Notes: generated by a model from the sequence alone, not told the origin. Positions 1-6,692 are shown, counted from the stretch's first letter. The stretch: DNA of 8,221 nt from 2-12-FULL-42-15 sp964196565 (GCA_964196565.1 CAXMUH010000099.1:1-8221), one strand, 5' to 3'. Numbers and translations are program-made.

Positions 1-3000
1 AAAGGTTTTTACGCCAAGTGACGCCATCCACCCACCAGCAAAATTAATCCCATAACCTACTGCAAATCCTTCGCTATACAGACCGACATTAGAATATGAG
101 CTGTGCGTAAAGCCAAAGGCCATACCATCATTTATCCCAGAGCCTACGTTAGAAACGTAGCTACTAGTATCCTCCCAAGCCTGAGCCGCAGAATAATCCA
201 TCCCCGTGGGATCAATATAAAAATACGGATTATCTGCCGCATACGCATAGCGATTAAATGTCATCGGCTTTTTGGCATTAAACCCAACCGGGTCCATCGC
301 CATAAAGCGACCGATCACTGGATCAAAGTATCTGGCTCCATAATACATCAGGCCATCATCTTTGTCTTCCACTTTTCCGGTGTACCATTGCGGGTTATCT
401 GCACCAATGGTTTTATTTAAACGCTCGCCATAAGGTTGGTAATGTTGTTCCCATAATTTATTGCCATTGATATCGGTTGCGGCGATCGGGCTTCCTAGCA
501 AGTTATTATGGAAATAGGTGATCTTGCTGTTGTCTTTTGTCGTTTCGAGTTGCACGACTTTTTGGCTGTTAAGATAAACATAGTCTTTTGACCAACCAGC
601 GTTTTCATTTTTCTCGAAGAGCAGGGTGCCGGCTTGGTTGTAAATACTATAAACATTATCATTCGCTACCAAGCGTTGGCCATTACCATCATATTGATAA
701 CTGTCGAGCACTTTGCCGCTTTGATTTTTAACTTGGGTTAAGTTGCCGTCCAATGTGTAGTTGAAAATATTCTTGCCATTGTTAATGACATTACCCAGTG
801 CATCATAATTGAAATCACGCACTGCAGCACCGCTGACAGATTTCAGTAAGTCATGTTCATCAAGGGTATAAATCAGACTGGCGCTTCCTAAATCCATCTC
901 ATCAATATCGCCATTGACAGTATAATGAATCGTGCCATTACCCCATTTGCCATTGGCTGTAGTTAAGCGATTTACACCATCGTAGTCTAAGGTTAAATTA
1001 TAGCTCGGGTCTTCTTTATCGGTAATGCTGCTGATATTGTCATTATCATCGTATTGATAAGTACGCTCAATATCGATCGGGTCTTTTTTGAAGACTAAAG
1101 TTTCTGGCAGTAGGCGCGCATTTAAGCTGGTTGTTGCGGTTACGCCATTGCCATATTGCATTGACTGGATAATTCCATTGGCGTAGTAGTGAATGGAATT
1201 TACGCAGTCACCCACTTTTGTCACATCCCCAAACGCATCAGATGTATAGCTGATGAGCTTTTTATCTGGATAGACAATGTCGATAAGATGATTCAAGTCA
1301 TCATAATCATAGTGTAGATTAAATAATTTTGTGCCGATCTTAATATTTTCGTCGGTTAAATTATCATTGACGTCATAGACATAGTCTTGATGAATATTGC
1401 CTTTGCTTAAGGTTTTTAATTTGCCGCCAGGATAATAGGTTTTAATCGTGGAAGGTGTACTATCCGAATAGTCCGCTTCTTTTAATCGATTGAGCTTATC
1501 ATAGTGATATGTCGTTACAAGTTTGCCGATTGTTTTAGTGCTCATATTACCCACCGCATCACGACCAAACGACGTCAAATCAATTTCTGGATTGTTAATC
1601 GATTTTAAAAAGAAATTGGGGTAATAGTCATACACTCGGGTCAGCTTATCTTGGGCAACCGATTTAATATGCCCAAAAACATCTCGACCTATTTTAGTGG
1701 TAATGCCTTCGGGTTGATCAATTTGAATGAGATTGGCATCACTGGGATTGCCGTACGATTGATAGGTCGTCGTGGTGGCAAACCCTCGAGCATCGTTAGT
1801 TTTAATGTGATGGCCTAACAAATACTCATAGCTTTTTTGATGGCCTGTTTTCGTGGGAAAGTGTTCTTGGGTTATGCGACCCAACGCATCATATTGATAA
1901 TACTTTCCTAGCGTTGGATTGCCGGTGTGTCCATCAAACGTATAAGTTTGAAACGCTAAGCGGTTTCCATTATCGTAGGATTTGGCATTTTTAATGATTG
2001 AGCCGGTCGATAAATCGATTTTATCGACTTCGATCTCTTGGTTAAGTGCGTTCACTTTGTTGATCGTTTTTAAATGACCCTTAACCACGGTGTTTCCACC
2101 CGGCCCTGATTCCGCCTCATCATAAGTGATGGTTGTAACATTGTTTTTTGGGTCGGTGATGGTTTTTACGCGGTTTAAATCATCATAAGTGTACTTGGTG
2201 GTGTGTTGATTAGCATCGGTTTGACTCTGCACGGTGCCGGTCGGATTAATTTTTTTAGTGCTTGTGGTACCATCGGCGTATTGAACAATTTTTGCTTGAC
2301 CGCGATAATAATCTGAAAAGGTTGTCGCATGTTGATTCGCATCAGTTATGGTTGCAAGGTTACCCTCATTATTATACGTATAAGTGGTGGGCACACCAAA
2401 AAGCTTATGTGAGGTTAGCTCTCCAAAATCATTATAAGCATTTTCTACGGCTAACGTGCCATCCACTGTTTTTGTTTTAATGCCCCCAATAATGAATTTA
2501 CCAGGGTTGGTATAATACGTTAAGTCTGTTTTACGTTTTTTGTTGTCGTCGCCAATTTCTTCAATATGACCGGGCCGGCCGTATTGATCATACTTACTAT
2601 AATGCGTGATATAAGTGCCCACATCAGGAATTACTATTTTATGTAAGGTTTTTTTAGGTACTGCATACTGAGTTGCAAGATGCTGGCCATCGCCATGATC
2701 TGTAATCGCCAACCAATTATCCGCAAATTTGCCAGTAAAAATTATTCTGGGCGTGAAGTTAAAAGTATCTGCGCGTAACAGCTGACCGTTTTTAGCATAG
2801 GTTCCTATACTATCAACTAACCCATATTCCCAAACGGCATAATTATATTGGTTTCGTTGATCCTGTCCGTATGCCGGAATAATGTAATGAAAGGTGACTT
2901 GTTTATGAGGTCCTGTAATTGTTGTGGTGCCGTCGTTTGAACCAATTGAATAAGAATAAGCCCAGGTTTGAGTTTGAATATTGGGACTCGAAATTGTTTT

Positions 3001-4134
3001 TTGAGCTAATACACTGGGTTCAGTGATATCTTTTGAATAAGGCAACACACCCGGTGCACTGCCATCATAATCAACATAAGAATATTTCGTTAGTAGATGA
3101 CTCGGAGACAAGGAGTCTCTTAAGGTATATCTCAAGTGTTGCGAATGAATAATGTGTTGATCATATCTATAGTTCCATAATTTTCCATCGGGGCGAATCG
3201 CCTGCCGAAAGCGAAAATCAAGTCCGACACAGTGATCTGCGCCATAAGGGATGTCTCGACAATAGATGATATAGGGGTACTTCCAGGTTTGGCCATTTGT
3301 TTGGCCATTTGTACTGACTTCCATGACCATCAAATTTTTAGCCATATCGGCCCTATATTTAAAGTCAACTTCTCGACCATCACTGGCGGTAATCTTATGT
3401 AAGTAGGAAAAAGTATTGTACCACTTATATTCAAAAATAATGCTATTACCATGAAGGTCTGTCACTTTTGTCAATTGTATGTGATAGGGCTCAAAGCTTT
3501 CGTCGCGATGAGACTGATAAGGGTGAAGAAATAACCCAAACTTAGCATGATAGTAATACTTAATCCCTTGAGGAGAAGTTAACGTAATCGTTATATCCAC
3601 TGAATTAAGATGATTAACGTCTGCTTGCCAATTGTTAGAAGAAACAAAACGATTTGTATTGCTATGACTATTAGGGTACATGCGAATGTTTTGGCCATTT
3701 GGTAAACGAACAGTAAATGCCAAAAGAATACCTTGCCAATTATCATCTGCAGAAATAATAGGAACATTCGGCCCAATATACCAAGCACCTCGGCATGAAT
3801 ACTTATCTAAATTCCCGAGGAGCATTCCCACCACCGCAATACATTGGGTGTTGCGTTCAGAAAGTGGATCATAACGCCGAATAATTTGAATCGGTAAAGT
3901 ACCATTGCCCGGTAAATTGATATCCACGTAATGCAGCGTGAGATCTCCAGAAACGGGGTCATACCCTTCGTGCGGAAGATTGCTGACGAGATTTTCAACG
4001 CCATAAGTTGGCGCATTGTGAGCAGCTGGATCTACGCTAAAGCTGGTTTTAGAAGTTGGTGAAACACTTGCTATAATCGATATCGTGCAAATACTAATAA
4101 TAATAGCTAATAATAATGTGATTAACCTTTTCAT
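1..4134 (-). CDS. RHS/YD-repeat protein with signal peptide, partial (C-terminus beyond left edge)
   Basis: An uninterrupted frame of 1378 codons starts at ATG 4134 and is still open at base 1. The ATG is directly preceded by an in-frame TAA and by AGGGA six bases upstream, so the start is well fixed. Residues 1 to about 23 (MKRLITLLLAIIISICTISI...) form a Sec-type signal peptide. The N-terminal part contains a GYDPVSGDLTLHY-like segment, common at the start of secreted RHS proteins. From roughly residue 600 there are many YD repeats, for example TYDDLNRVK near 648-656, QYDALGR at 746-752 and YDGNGQRL at 1148-1155. The RHS core hallmark YYGARYFDPVIGRF lies at about 1264-1277, followed by NPYFYIDPTGM ending near 1311. 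In this family the DPxG motif closes the conserved shell, and what follows is the variable C-terminal domain, often a toxin. Only about 67 Gly/Ser/aromatic-rich residues of it are visible, so no activity can be assigned. A surface-exposed or secreted polymorphic toxin or adhesin is the likely role (inference). No PAAR domain is seen at the N-terminus. Confidence 0.93.
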   Translation of the reverse strand, partial: MKRLITLLLAIIISICTISIIASVSPTSKTSFSVDPAAHNAPTYGVENLVSNLPHEGYDPVSGDLTLHYVDINLPGNGTLPIQIIRRYDPLSERNTQCIAVVGMLLGNLDKYSCRGAWYIGPNVPIISADDNWQGILLAFTVRLPNGQNIRMYPNSHSNTNRFVSSNNWQADVNHLNSVDITITLTSPQGIKYYYHAKFGLFLHPYQSHRDESFEPYHIQLTKVTDLHGNSIIFEYKWYNTFSYLHKITASDGREVDFKYRADMAKNLMVMEVSTNGQTNGQTWKYPYIIYCRDIPYGADHCVGLDFRFRQAIRPDGKLWNYRYDQHIIHSQHLRYTLRDSLSPSHLLTKYSYVDYDGSAPGVLPYSKDITEPSVLAQKTISSPNIQTQTWAYSYSIGSNDGTTTITGPHKQVTFHYIIPAYGQDQRNQYNYAVWEYGLVDSIGTYAKNGQLLRADTFNFTPRIIFTGKFADNWLAITDHGDGQHLATQYAVPKKTLHKIVIPDVGTYITHYSKYDQYGRPGHIEEIGDDNKKRKTDLTYYTNPGKFIIGGIKTKTVDGTLAVENAYNDFGELTSHKLFGVPTTYTYNNEGNLATITDANQHATTFSDYYRGQAKIVQYADGTTSTKKINPTGTVQSQTDANQHTTKYTYDDLNRVKTITDPKNNVTTITYDEAESGPGGNTVVKGHLKTINKVNALNQEIEVDKIDLSTGSIIKNAKSYDNGNRLAFQTYTFDGHTGNPTLGKYYQYDALGRITQEHFPTKTGHQKSYEYLLGHHIKTNDARGFATTTTYQSYGNPSDANLIQIDQPEGITTKIGRDVFGHIKSVAQDKLTRVYDYYPNFFLKSINNPEIDLTSFGRDAVGNMSTKTIGKLVTTYHYDKLNRLKEADYSDSTPSTIKTYYPGGKLKTLSKGNIHQDYVYDVNDNLTDENIKIGTKLFNLHYDYDDLNHLIDIVYPDKKLISYTSDAFGDVTKVGDCVNSIHYYANGIIQSMQYGNGVTATTSLNARLLPETLVFKKDPIDIERTYQYDDNDNISSITDKEDPSYNLTLDYDGVNRLTTANGKWGNGTIHYTVNGDIDEMDLGSASLIYTLDEHDLLKSVSGAAVRDFNYDALGNVINNGKNIFNYTLDGNLTQVKNQSGKVLDSYQYDGNGQRLVANDNVYSIYNQAGTLLFEKNENAGWSKDYVYLNSQKVVQLETTKDNSKITYFHNNLLGSPIAATDINGNKLWEQHYQPYGERLNKTIGADNPQWYTGKVEDKDDGLMYYGARYFDPVIGRFMAMDPVGFNAKKPMTFNRYAYAADNPYFYIDPTGMDYSAAQAWEDTSSYVSNVGSGINDGMAFGFTHSSYSNVGLYSEGFAVGYGINFAGGWMASLGVKTF
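3289..3312 (-). repeat. 12-bp in-frame tandem duplication inside the RHS gene
   Basis: The plus-strand unit ttggccatttgt occurs twice head to tail (3289-3300 and 3301-3312). It encodes a duplicated four-residue Asn-Gly-Gln-Thr unit, TNGQTNGQT. A related ttggccatttg occurs near 3690, where it encodes PNGQ. It is most simply a replication-slippage duplication that keeps the reading frame. Confidence 0.8.
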
Positions 4135-4308
4135 TTAGATTCCCTGAAAAAATATTTTTAACCTTGTACACAGATAAATTGTCATCAAAGTAAAACGTAC
4201 CTGTTTGCTGACAAAAAAAATACCTCAGGCTTCTTGATTGATTTTGTGAGCGATTTCGCACAGTGAAAAATCTATATCGAATCACTTAGTTGAGATTAAA
4301 CACAAAAC

Positions 4309-4371
4309 ATTAAGCTAAAGTTAATTCTAGGAATATTAAGTAGATATTATGGGGCCGTGTTACAGCTTAAT
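4309..4371. repeat. 8-bp inverted repeat pair (attaagct / agcttaat)
   Basis: Perfect complementary arms lie at 4309-4316 (attaagct) and 4364-4371 (agcttaat), separated by 47 bases that include tatggggcc. The right arm overlaps another inverted pair, ttaattgt at 4367-4374 with acaattaa at 4397-4404, so alternative foldings compete. No function is known; the AT-rich arms could partly be chance. Confidence 0.4.
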
Positions 4372-4385
4372 TGTATCTAGTATCT

Positions 4386-4457
4386 AGTGGAGCTGAACAA
4401 TTAAAAAATATGGGGCTAAATTTAGTTTGCGACCCGAATTTGTAGTACAGCTCCACT
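4386..4457. repeat. Long hairpin with 10-bp perfect arms, downstream of the small secreted protein gene
   Basis: The arms agtggagctg (4386-4395) and cagctccact (4448-4457) are perfectly complementary. Inside, aaatatggg and cccgaattt can form a second 9-bp stem with one mismatch and one G-U pair, and a perfect 10-base palindrome, ctaaatttag (4416-4425), sits in the terminal loop region. Just left of the first arm is a direct repeat, tatctag-tatctag. The hairpin begins 8 bases after the stop codon of the minus-strand gene ending at 4465, so it could act as a transcript-end or stabilising structure. However, no U-run follows it on that strand. A small non-autonomous mobile element is an alternative. 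Confidence 0.55.
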
Positions 4458-4464
4458 TATAAAC

Positions 4465-4899
4465 CTAACCTTTCAAAACTCTAAGAATCACCATAGCTGG
4501 TGAGTCGACATCAAGGTCAGTTGATTGGTCCACAGATAATGTACAATTAATATTTGTCTTGCCGACCTGTTCGACATGTGCATTTTCTATTTTTCCGGCT
4601 GAGCTTCTTTCATAATGCCCAAAGCAACTAATATTGCTACCATCAACAATGATTTTTATTTGACTGGTTGATGCCAAATTTCCCAGGCATGCCGACTTAT
4701 CATTAGGCTCAAAAACCTTGTTTTTAAAGCAATCAAAATCACCAGTCGCATTAACAACATAAAATGTTTTGCCAGTGCCATTATAAATACCGACTATAAT
4801 ATCCGTGCTATCTATAGGAATTGCCCTTACAGGGTCGTTAGCATTTATCGAGACCAAAAAAAACATCCCAGCTAGAAAACATATTAATTTCCATTTCAT
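4465..4899 (-). CDS. Small secreted Cys-containing protein, 144 aa, unknown function
   Basis: I do not recognise this family. The chosen ATG at 4899 has AGGGA six bases upstream and begins an excellent signal peptide (MKWKLICFLAGMFFLVSINA), with cleavage expected after Ala20, so export by Sec is likely. A longer frame to 4983 exists, but its extension has no ribosome binding site and overlaps the promoter. The mature part, about 124 residues, has four cysteines (57, 71, 92, 119), enough for two disulfides, and alternating hydrophobic segments such as TDIIVGIYNGTGKTFYVV and SQIKIIVDG that suggest a small beta-rich domain. It sits between the H1-like gene (168 bp upstream) and the RHS gene (330 bp downstream), all on the minus strand, and appears to be transcribed from its own promoter. 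An RHS immunity role is unlikely, because cognate immunity genes normally lie downstream of the toxin tail and are not exported this way. Confidence 0.8.
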   Translation of the reverse strand: MKWKLICFLAGMFFLVSINANDPVRAIPIDSTDIIVGIYNGTGKTFYVVNATGDFDCFKNKVFEPNDKSACLGNLASTSQIKIIVDGSNISCFGHYERSSAGKIENAHVEQVGKTNINCTLSVDQSTDLDVDSPAMVILRVLKG

Positions 4900-4955
4900 T
4901 ACATATCCCTCATCTTTTAAAAATTTAGTGGCTGCTGCCAAAGAGCAGAAATACA

Positions 4956-4983
4956 AATATAACAGGATAATTATGAAATTCAA
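4956..4983 (-). promoter_or_regulatory. Extended -10 sigma-70-like promoter for the 144-aa secreted protein
   Basis: On the minus strand a -35-like TTGAAT (4983-4978) is followed after 16 bases by TATATT (4961-4956). A TGT triplet lies immediately before the -10, giving the TGn extended -10 motif. Transcription would start near 4949, leaving a leader of about 50 bases before the ATG at 4899. The assignment rests on motif match only. Confidence 0.5.
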
Positions 4984-5019
4984 TGTGATTACTGCAAAAG
5001 AATTGAAATCGATAGTCAG

Positions 5020-5068
5020 GTAGACTCTGTATCCGGCAAATCTTAGAGCCTACCATTGTAATTAGGCT
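5020..5068. repeat. Two mutually exclusive hairpins after the H1-like gene, possible terminator
   Basis: The arms gtagactct (5020-5028) and agagcctac (5045-5053) can form a 9-bp stem with one G-U pair on the minus-strand transcript and a 16-base loop. The segment agccta (5047-5052) also pairs perfectly with taggct (5063-5068), which overlaps the H1-like gene's stop codon. The two stems share bases and cannot form together. No U-run follows, so this is not a typical intrinsic terminator. Confidence 0.35.
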
Positions 5069-5328
5069 TACTTCTTTTTAGCGACTCGTCTGCGCTTTGC
5101 AGCAGGTTTACGCTTTACTGTTTTTGCTTTCTTGGCACGTTTCGCTTTACGAACTGGCTTCTTCTTTTTGGCTGTCGCTTTTTTCTTAGCTACAGCGGCT
5201 GCTTTTTTCGCAGCAGCAGATTCTTTAGCTTCGGCTTTTTTTAGTTCTGATGCAGCTTTTTTAAGACGTGATTCTAACTTTTTAACCCTGACTTTGGCTC
5301 GTGAAAGTGCTGTTTTTTTAACTGGCAT
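5068..5328 (-). CDS. Histone H1-like Lys/Ala-rich basic protein, 86 aa
   Basis: Start ATG 5328 is set by a strong AAGGAGA site five bases upstream. The protein has 30 Lys, 9 Arg and 21 Ala among 86 residues. Residues 1 to about 34 look like a short amphipathic, possibly helical head (VRVKKLESRLKKAASELKKA). The rest is a disordered tail of AAKK, AKKKK and KRK type, ending RRRVAKKK. This composition is typical of bacterial histone H1-like proteins, which bind DNA non-specifically through charge and compact or protect it. The globular winged-helix domain of eukaryotic H1 is absent, as in the bacterial proteins. It lies 210 bp downstream of the gene ending at 5539, so it may be transcribed separately, but I found no strong promoter. 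On this element it could coat incoming DNA or affect host expression (inference). Ribosomal or RNA-binding basic proteins share this composition, so the call rests on composition rather than on specific motifs. Confidence 0.8.
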   Translation of the reverse strand: MPVKKTALSRAKVRVKKLESRLKKAASELKKAEAKESAAAKKAAAVAKKKATAKKKKPVRKAKRAKKAKTVKRKPAAKRRRVAKKK

Positions 5329-5462
5329 TATGCTCTCCTTGTTAGTTAATGCGACTATCCATTCAAGCATATAATATACATGTGTTCAACTATTATCTTG
5401 CACAAACATAATATAAAAATCAAAAAAAACAATAGATTACACATCATATGCCTTCTTTTAAT

Positions 5463-5561
5463 TCATCTCCGGGCAATTTCTAATTCTTTACTCGGCGTTT
5501 TCTCGGTTTTTTTAATAAAGTCATGCAAAATCACTATCTCATCGTTTTTTAATACACGCCA
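5463..5561 (-). pseudogene. Remnant of a Gp49-like/HigB (RelE-superfamily) toxin, C-terminal fragment
   Basis: Read on the minus strand, 32 codons give WRVLKNDEIVILHDFIKKTE followed by KTPSKELEIARR and a TGA. The pattern of an IVxLH core, then F-x-KKT-x-KTP, then E-x-E-I-A is the recognisable C-terminal signature of phage-derived Gp49-like toxins of HigB type, which are ribosome-dependent mRNA interferases. Everything N-terminal in this frame is only the shadow of the 74-residue exported protein gene, which the fragment overlaps by 23 bases. No start codon with a ribosome binding site precedes it, and no HTH antitoxin gene follows. It is therefore interpreted as a dead fragment left by a recombination or deletion event next to the tra operon. 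Confidence 0.6.
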
Positions 5562-5763
5562 TAATAACATTATCTTTTCTGTCATAACCAATGTTGACAA
5601 TTTGTTCTCTGAAGTCGCAATAGATTGGCACCTTGTCAGAGGTGATAGTAATAACAGATCCAATGGCTGCTTTATTGGCTTGTTTCGTTGTTGTGATTTT
5701 TACAGCAAATATTGTTGAGCAAAAAGACATTGTCATTATGGCTAATAAAAATTTGTAGGGCAT
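5539..5763 (-). CDS. Small exported protein, 74 aa, unknown function
   Basis: ATG 5763 has a very strong AGGAGG five bases upstream. The first 20 residues (MPYKFLLAIMTMSFCSTIFA) form a signal peptide with a likely cut after Ala20, leaving a mature protein of about 54 residues. This contains two cysteines (49 and 70) that could form one disulfide, and short beta-like stretches (AIGSVITITSD, KVPIYCDF, REQIVNIGY, NVIMACIKKR). I do not recognise the family with confidence; it resembles many small periplasmic proteins with a CDF-type motif and a C-terminal Cys. Only 9 bases separate it from the preceding membrane-protein gene, so the two are almost certainly cotranscribed and may work together at the envelope. 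Its 3' end overlaps a toxin-gene remnant in another frame, but its own end looks natural. Confidence 0.75.
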   Translation of the reverse strand: MPYKFLLAIMTMSFCSTIFAVKITTTKQANKAAIGSVITITSDKVPIYCDFREQIVNIGYDRKDNVIMACIKKR

Positions 5764-5772
5764 AGGAACCTC

Positions 5773-6366
5773 CTAGTCTATGGTTAAAATAGCAACACCA
5801 AGGCCGATGATGCCGGTGATCATCAAATGTTCGTAGAACGCCTTGTCAAAATGTAATAAAAGCTCGTGGGTACCGATACTGTGTGCAATAGAGCCACCAA
5901 CAATCATCGCTAAAATTGGCAAAAGTAAGCTTCTTGTGGCTGATTTAATGATTTGAATAGCCGCAAAAATTTGAATGCCGATAGCAAAGTAGCTTCGGTA
6001 TTTCCCAAATCCTGCCATATCCACTTCATGAAAAATATAGTAAAGCGCCACCATGGAAAGCAGTAAGGCAATGACATTGCCGATGATGGGCCGAAACGAG
6101 AACATGTTTTTGATGCGCCCAATAAGCAAATCGAAGAAGTGACGCTTATTTCTTTTTGCTTTGAGCACTTTATCTGTATCAGGCATTTGCATCGCGCCAT
6201 CGAACTCTGTGGGCATGTGAGCTGCGCTATAGGTGATATCATGCAATTCTTGCTTTAGCTTTTCGTATTCTGCTTTTTGTTTAGCTTCTCTTATTTTTTC
6301 TTTAAGTTCACTCAGCTCCTCTTCTGTTGGGGGCAAAGTCGTCTCTAATGTTTTTTTAATTTCCAT
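5773..6366 (-). CDS. Membrane protein with N-terminal coiled coil and about four TM helices, 197 aa
   Basis: The ATG at 6366 is preferred because GGAGA lies eight bases upstream; ATG 6381 and TTG 6390 in the same frame lack a comparable site. Residues 10-45 are highly charged (EEELSELKEKIREAKQKAEY) and likely form a cytoplasmic coiled coil. A basic stretch (KAKRNKRH, about 69-76) follows. Hydrophobic helices lie at about 94-112, 125-140, 147-166 and 182-196, with Gly-rich packing in the third and fourth (MIVGGSIAHSIG, ITGIIGLGVAIL). The protein is not recognised. It has no Walker motifs, so it is not the TraG/VirD4 coupling protein that usually follows traD in Ti-type tra operons. It lies 29 bp after the traD-like gene and 9 bp before a small exported protein gene. 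A role in the envelope side of transfer, or in exclusion of incoming DNA, is possible but is inference from context. Confidence 0.82.
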   Translation of the reverse strand: MEIKKTLETTLPPTEEELSELKEKIREAKQKAEYEKLKQELHDITYSAAHMPTEFDGAMQMPDTDKVLKAKRNKRHFFDLLIGRIKNMFSFRPIIGNVIALLLSMVALYYIFHEVDMAGFGKYRSYFAIGIQIFAAIQIIKSATRSLLLPILAMIVGGSIAHSIGTHELLLHFDKAFYEHLMITGIIGLGVAILTID

Positions 6367-6395
6367 TTTGTATGTCTCCATTATTATCAATTTTT

Positions 6396-6692
6396 TTATT
6401 TGTTGTATTCGTCTTCTTCAAAACCTAAAAATGCTGCTTCACCCTTGAGTTGGAAAAGCGTTTTTGTACTCGGGTCACGAGAAAGTTCTTCTTCTGCGCT
6501 AATGAGCGCACCCAGAATGACAGCTTTGCTGAGCCCGCACAGCTTGGCTTTGATGACCAAGCCTCCAAACTCAATTTTTTTTCGAGTTTCTGCTTTGCGC
6601 CGTTTGATTTTCTCAAGAGAAAGTTTACGCTCTAATCTGGCAATTTCTTGTGATTTTCGCTTAACTTTCTCCTGAATATCACGAGCTTGCAT
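6396..6692 (-). CDS. traD: TraD-like conjugal transfer accessory protein (Ti type), 98 aa
   Basis: A basic N-terminal coiled coil (residues 1-38, rich in Lys, Arg and Glu) leads into RKKIEFGGLVIKAKLCGL and then SKAVILGALI (about 38-64). This R-x-K-I-x-x-GGLV-x-KA-x-L then LGAL pattern is the signature of the small TraD family found beside traA in Agrobacterium Ti-type oriT regions; it is unrelated to the large F-plasmid TraD coupling ATPase. The C-terminal 30 residues are acidic and extend beyond the usual roughly 70-residue family length. Its ATG at 6692 lies inside the end of the upstream traC-like gene, a 14-base overlap, so translation is probably coupled. In Ti systems such proteins are thought to assist relaxosome function at oriT. 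The family call is from motif memory, not a search. Confidence 0.8.
   Translation of the reverse strand: MQARDIQEKVKRKSQEIARLERKLSLEKIKRRKAETRKKIEFGGLVIKAKLCGLSKAVILGALISAEEELSRDPSTKTLFQLKGEAAFLGFEEDEYNK

Larger units (their letters stand above)
4135..4464. other. 330-bp gene-free stretch upstream of the RHS gene, rich in inverted repeats
   Basis: No convincing coding frame is present. The stretch separates the stop codon of the small secreted protein gene from the RHS start. It includes AT-rich DNA just upstream of the RHS start, with an AGGGA ribosome binding site, and a cluster of inverted repeats between about 4309 and 4457. I looked for a sigma-70 promoter for the RHS gene on the minus strand. 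The best -35-like hexamer, TTGTCA around 4207-4212, has no good partner at the right spacing, so I do not annotate one. Confidence 0.6.

Noticed and set aside
103..420. Plus-strand ORF of 105 codons
   Set aside because: Entirely antisense to the conserved end of the RHS core; the minus-strand frame has clear family motifs and this one has none.
2262..2480. Plus-strand ORF of 72 codons
   Set aside because: Antisense shadow of the RHS YD-repeat region with no ribosome binding site or recognisable content.
4900..4983. N-terminal extension of the 144-residue secreted protein to 4983
   Set aside because: The extension covers the extended -10 promoter, has no ribosome binding site, and would bury the signal peptide; ATG 4899 has AGGGA at proper distance.
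5132..5374. Plus-strand ORF of 80 codons, Phe/Ala-rich, looking like a membrane protein
   Set aside because: It is the complement of Lys/Ala codons of the H1-like gene, which automatically yields Phe/Ala/Leu runs.
5562..5663. N-terminal part of the frame containing the HigB-like fragment
   Set aside because: This portion is out-of-frame reading of the 74-residue gene and does not resemble the toxin family, so it was not included in the remnant.
5380..5718. Plus-strand ORF of 112 codons
   Set aside because: Overlaps the 74-residue exported protein gene and the toxin remnant on the other strand; composition is that of random AT-rich DNA and no ribosome binding site is seen.
6400..6675. Plus-strand ORF of 91 codons, Ser-rich
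   Set aside because: Antisense to the traD-like gene, whose motifs, overlap with traC and operon position are convincing.
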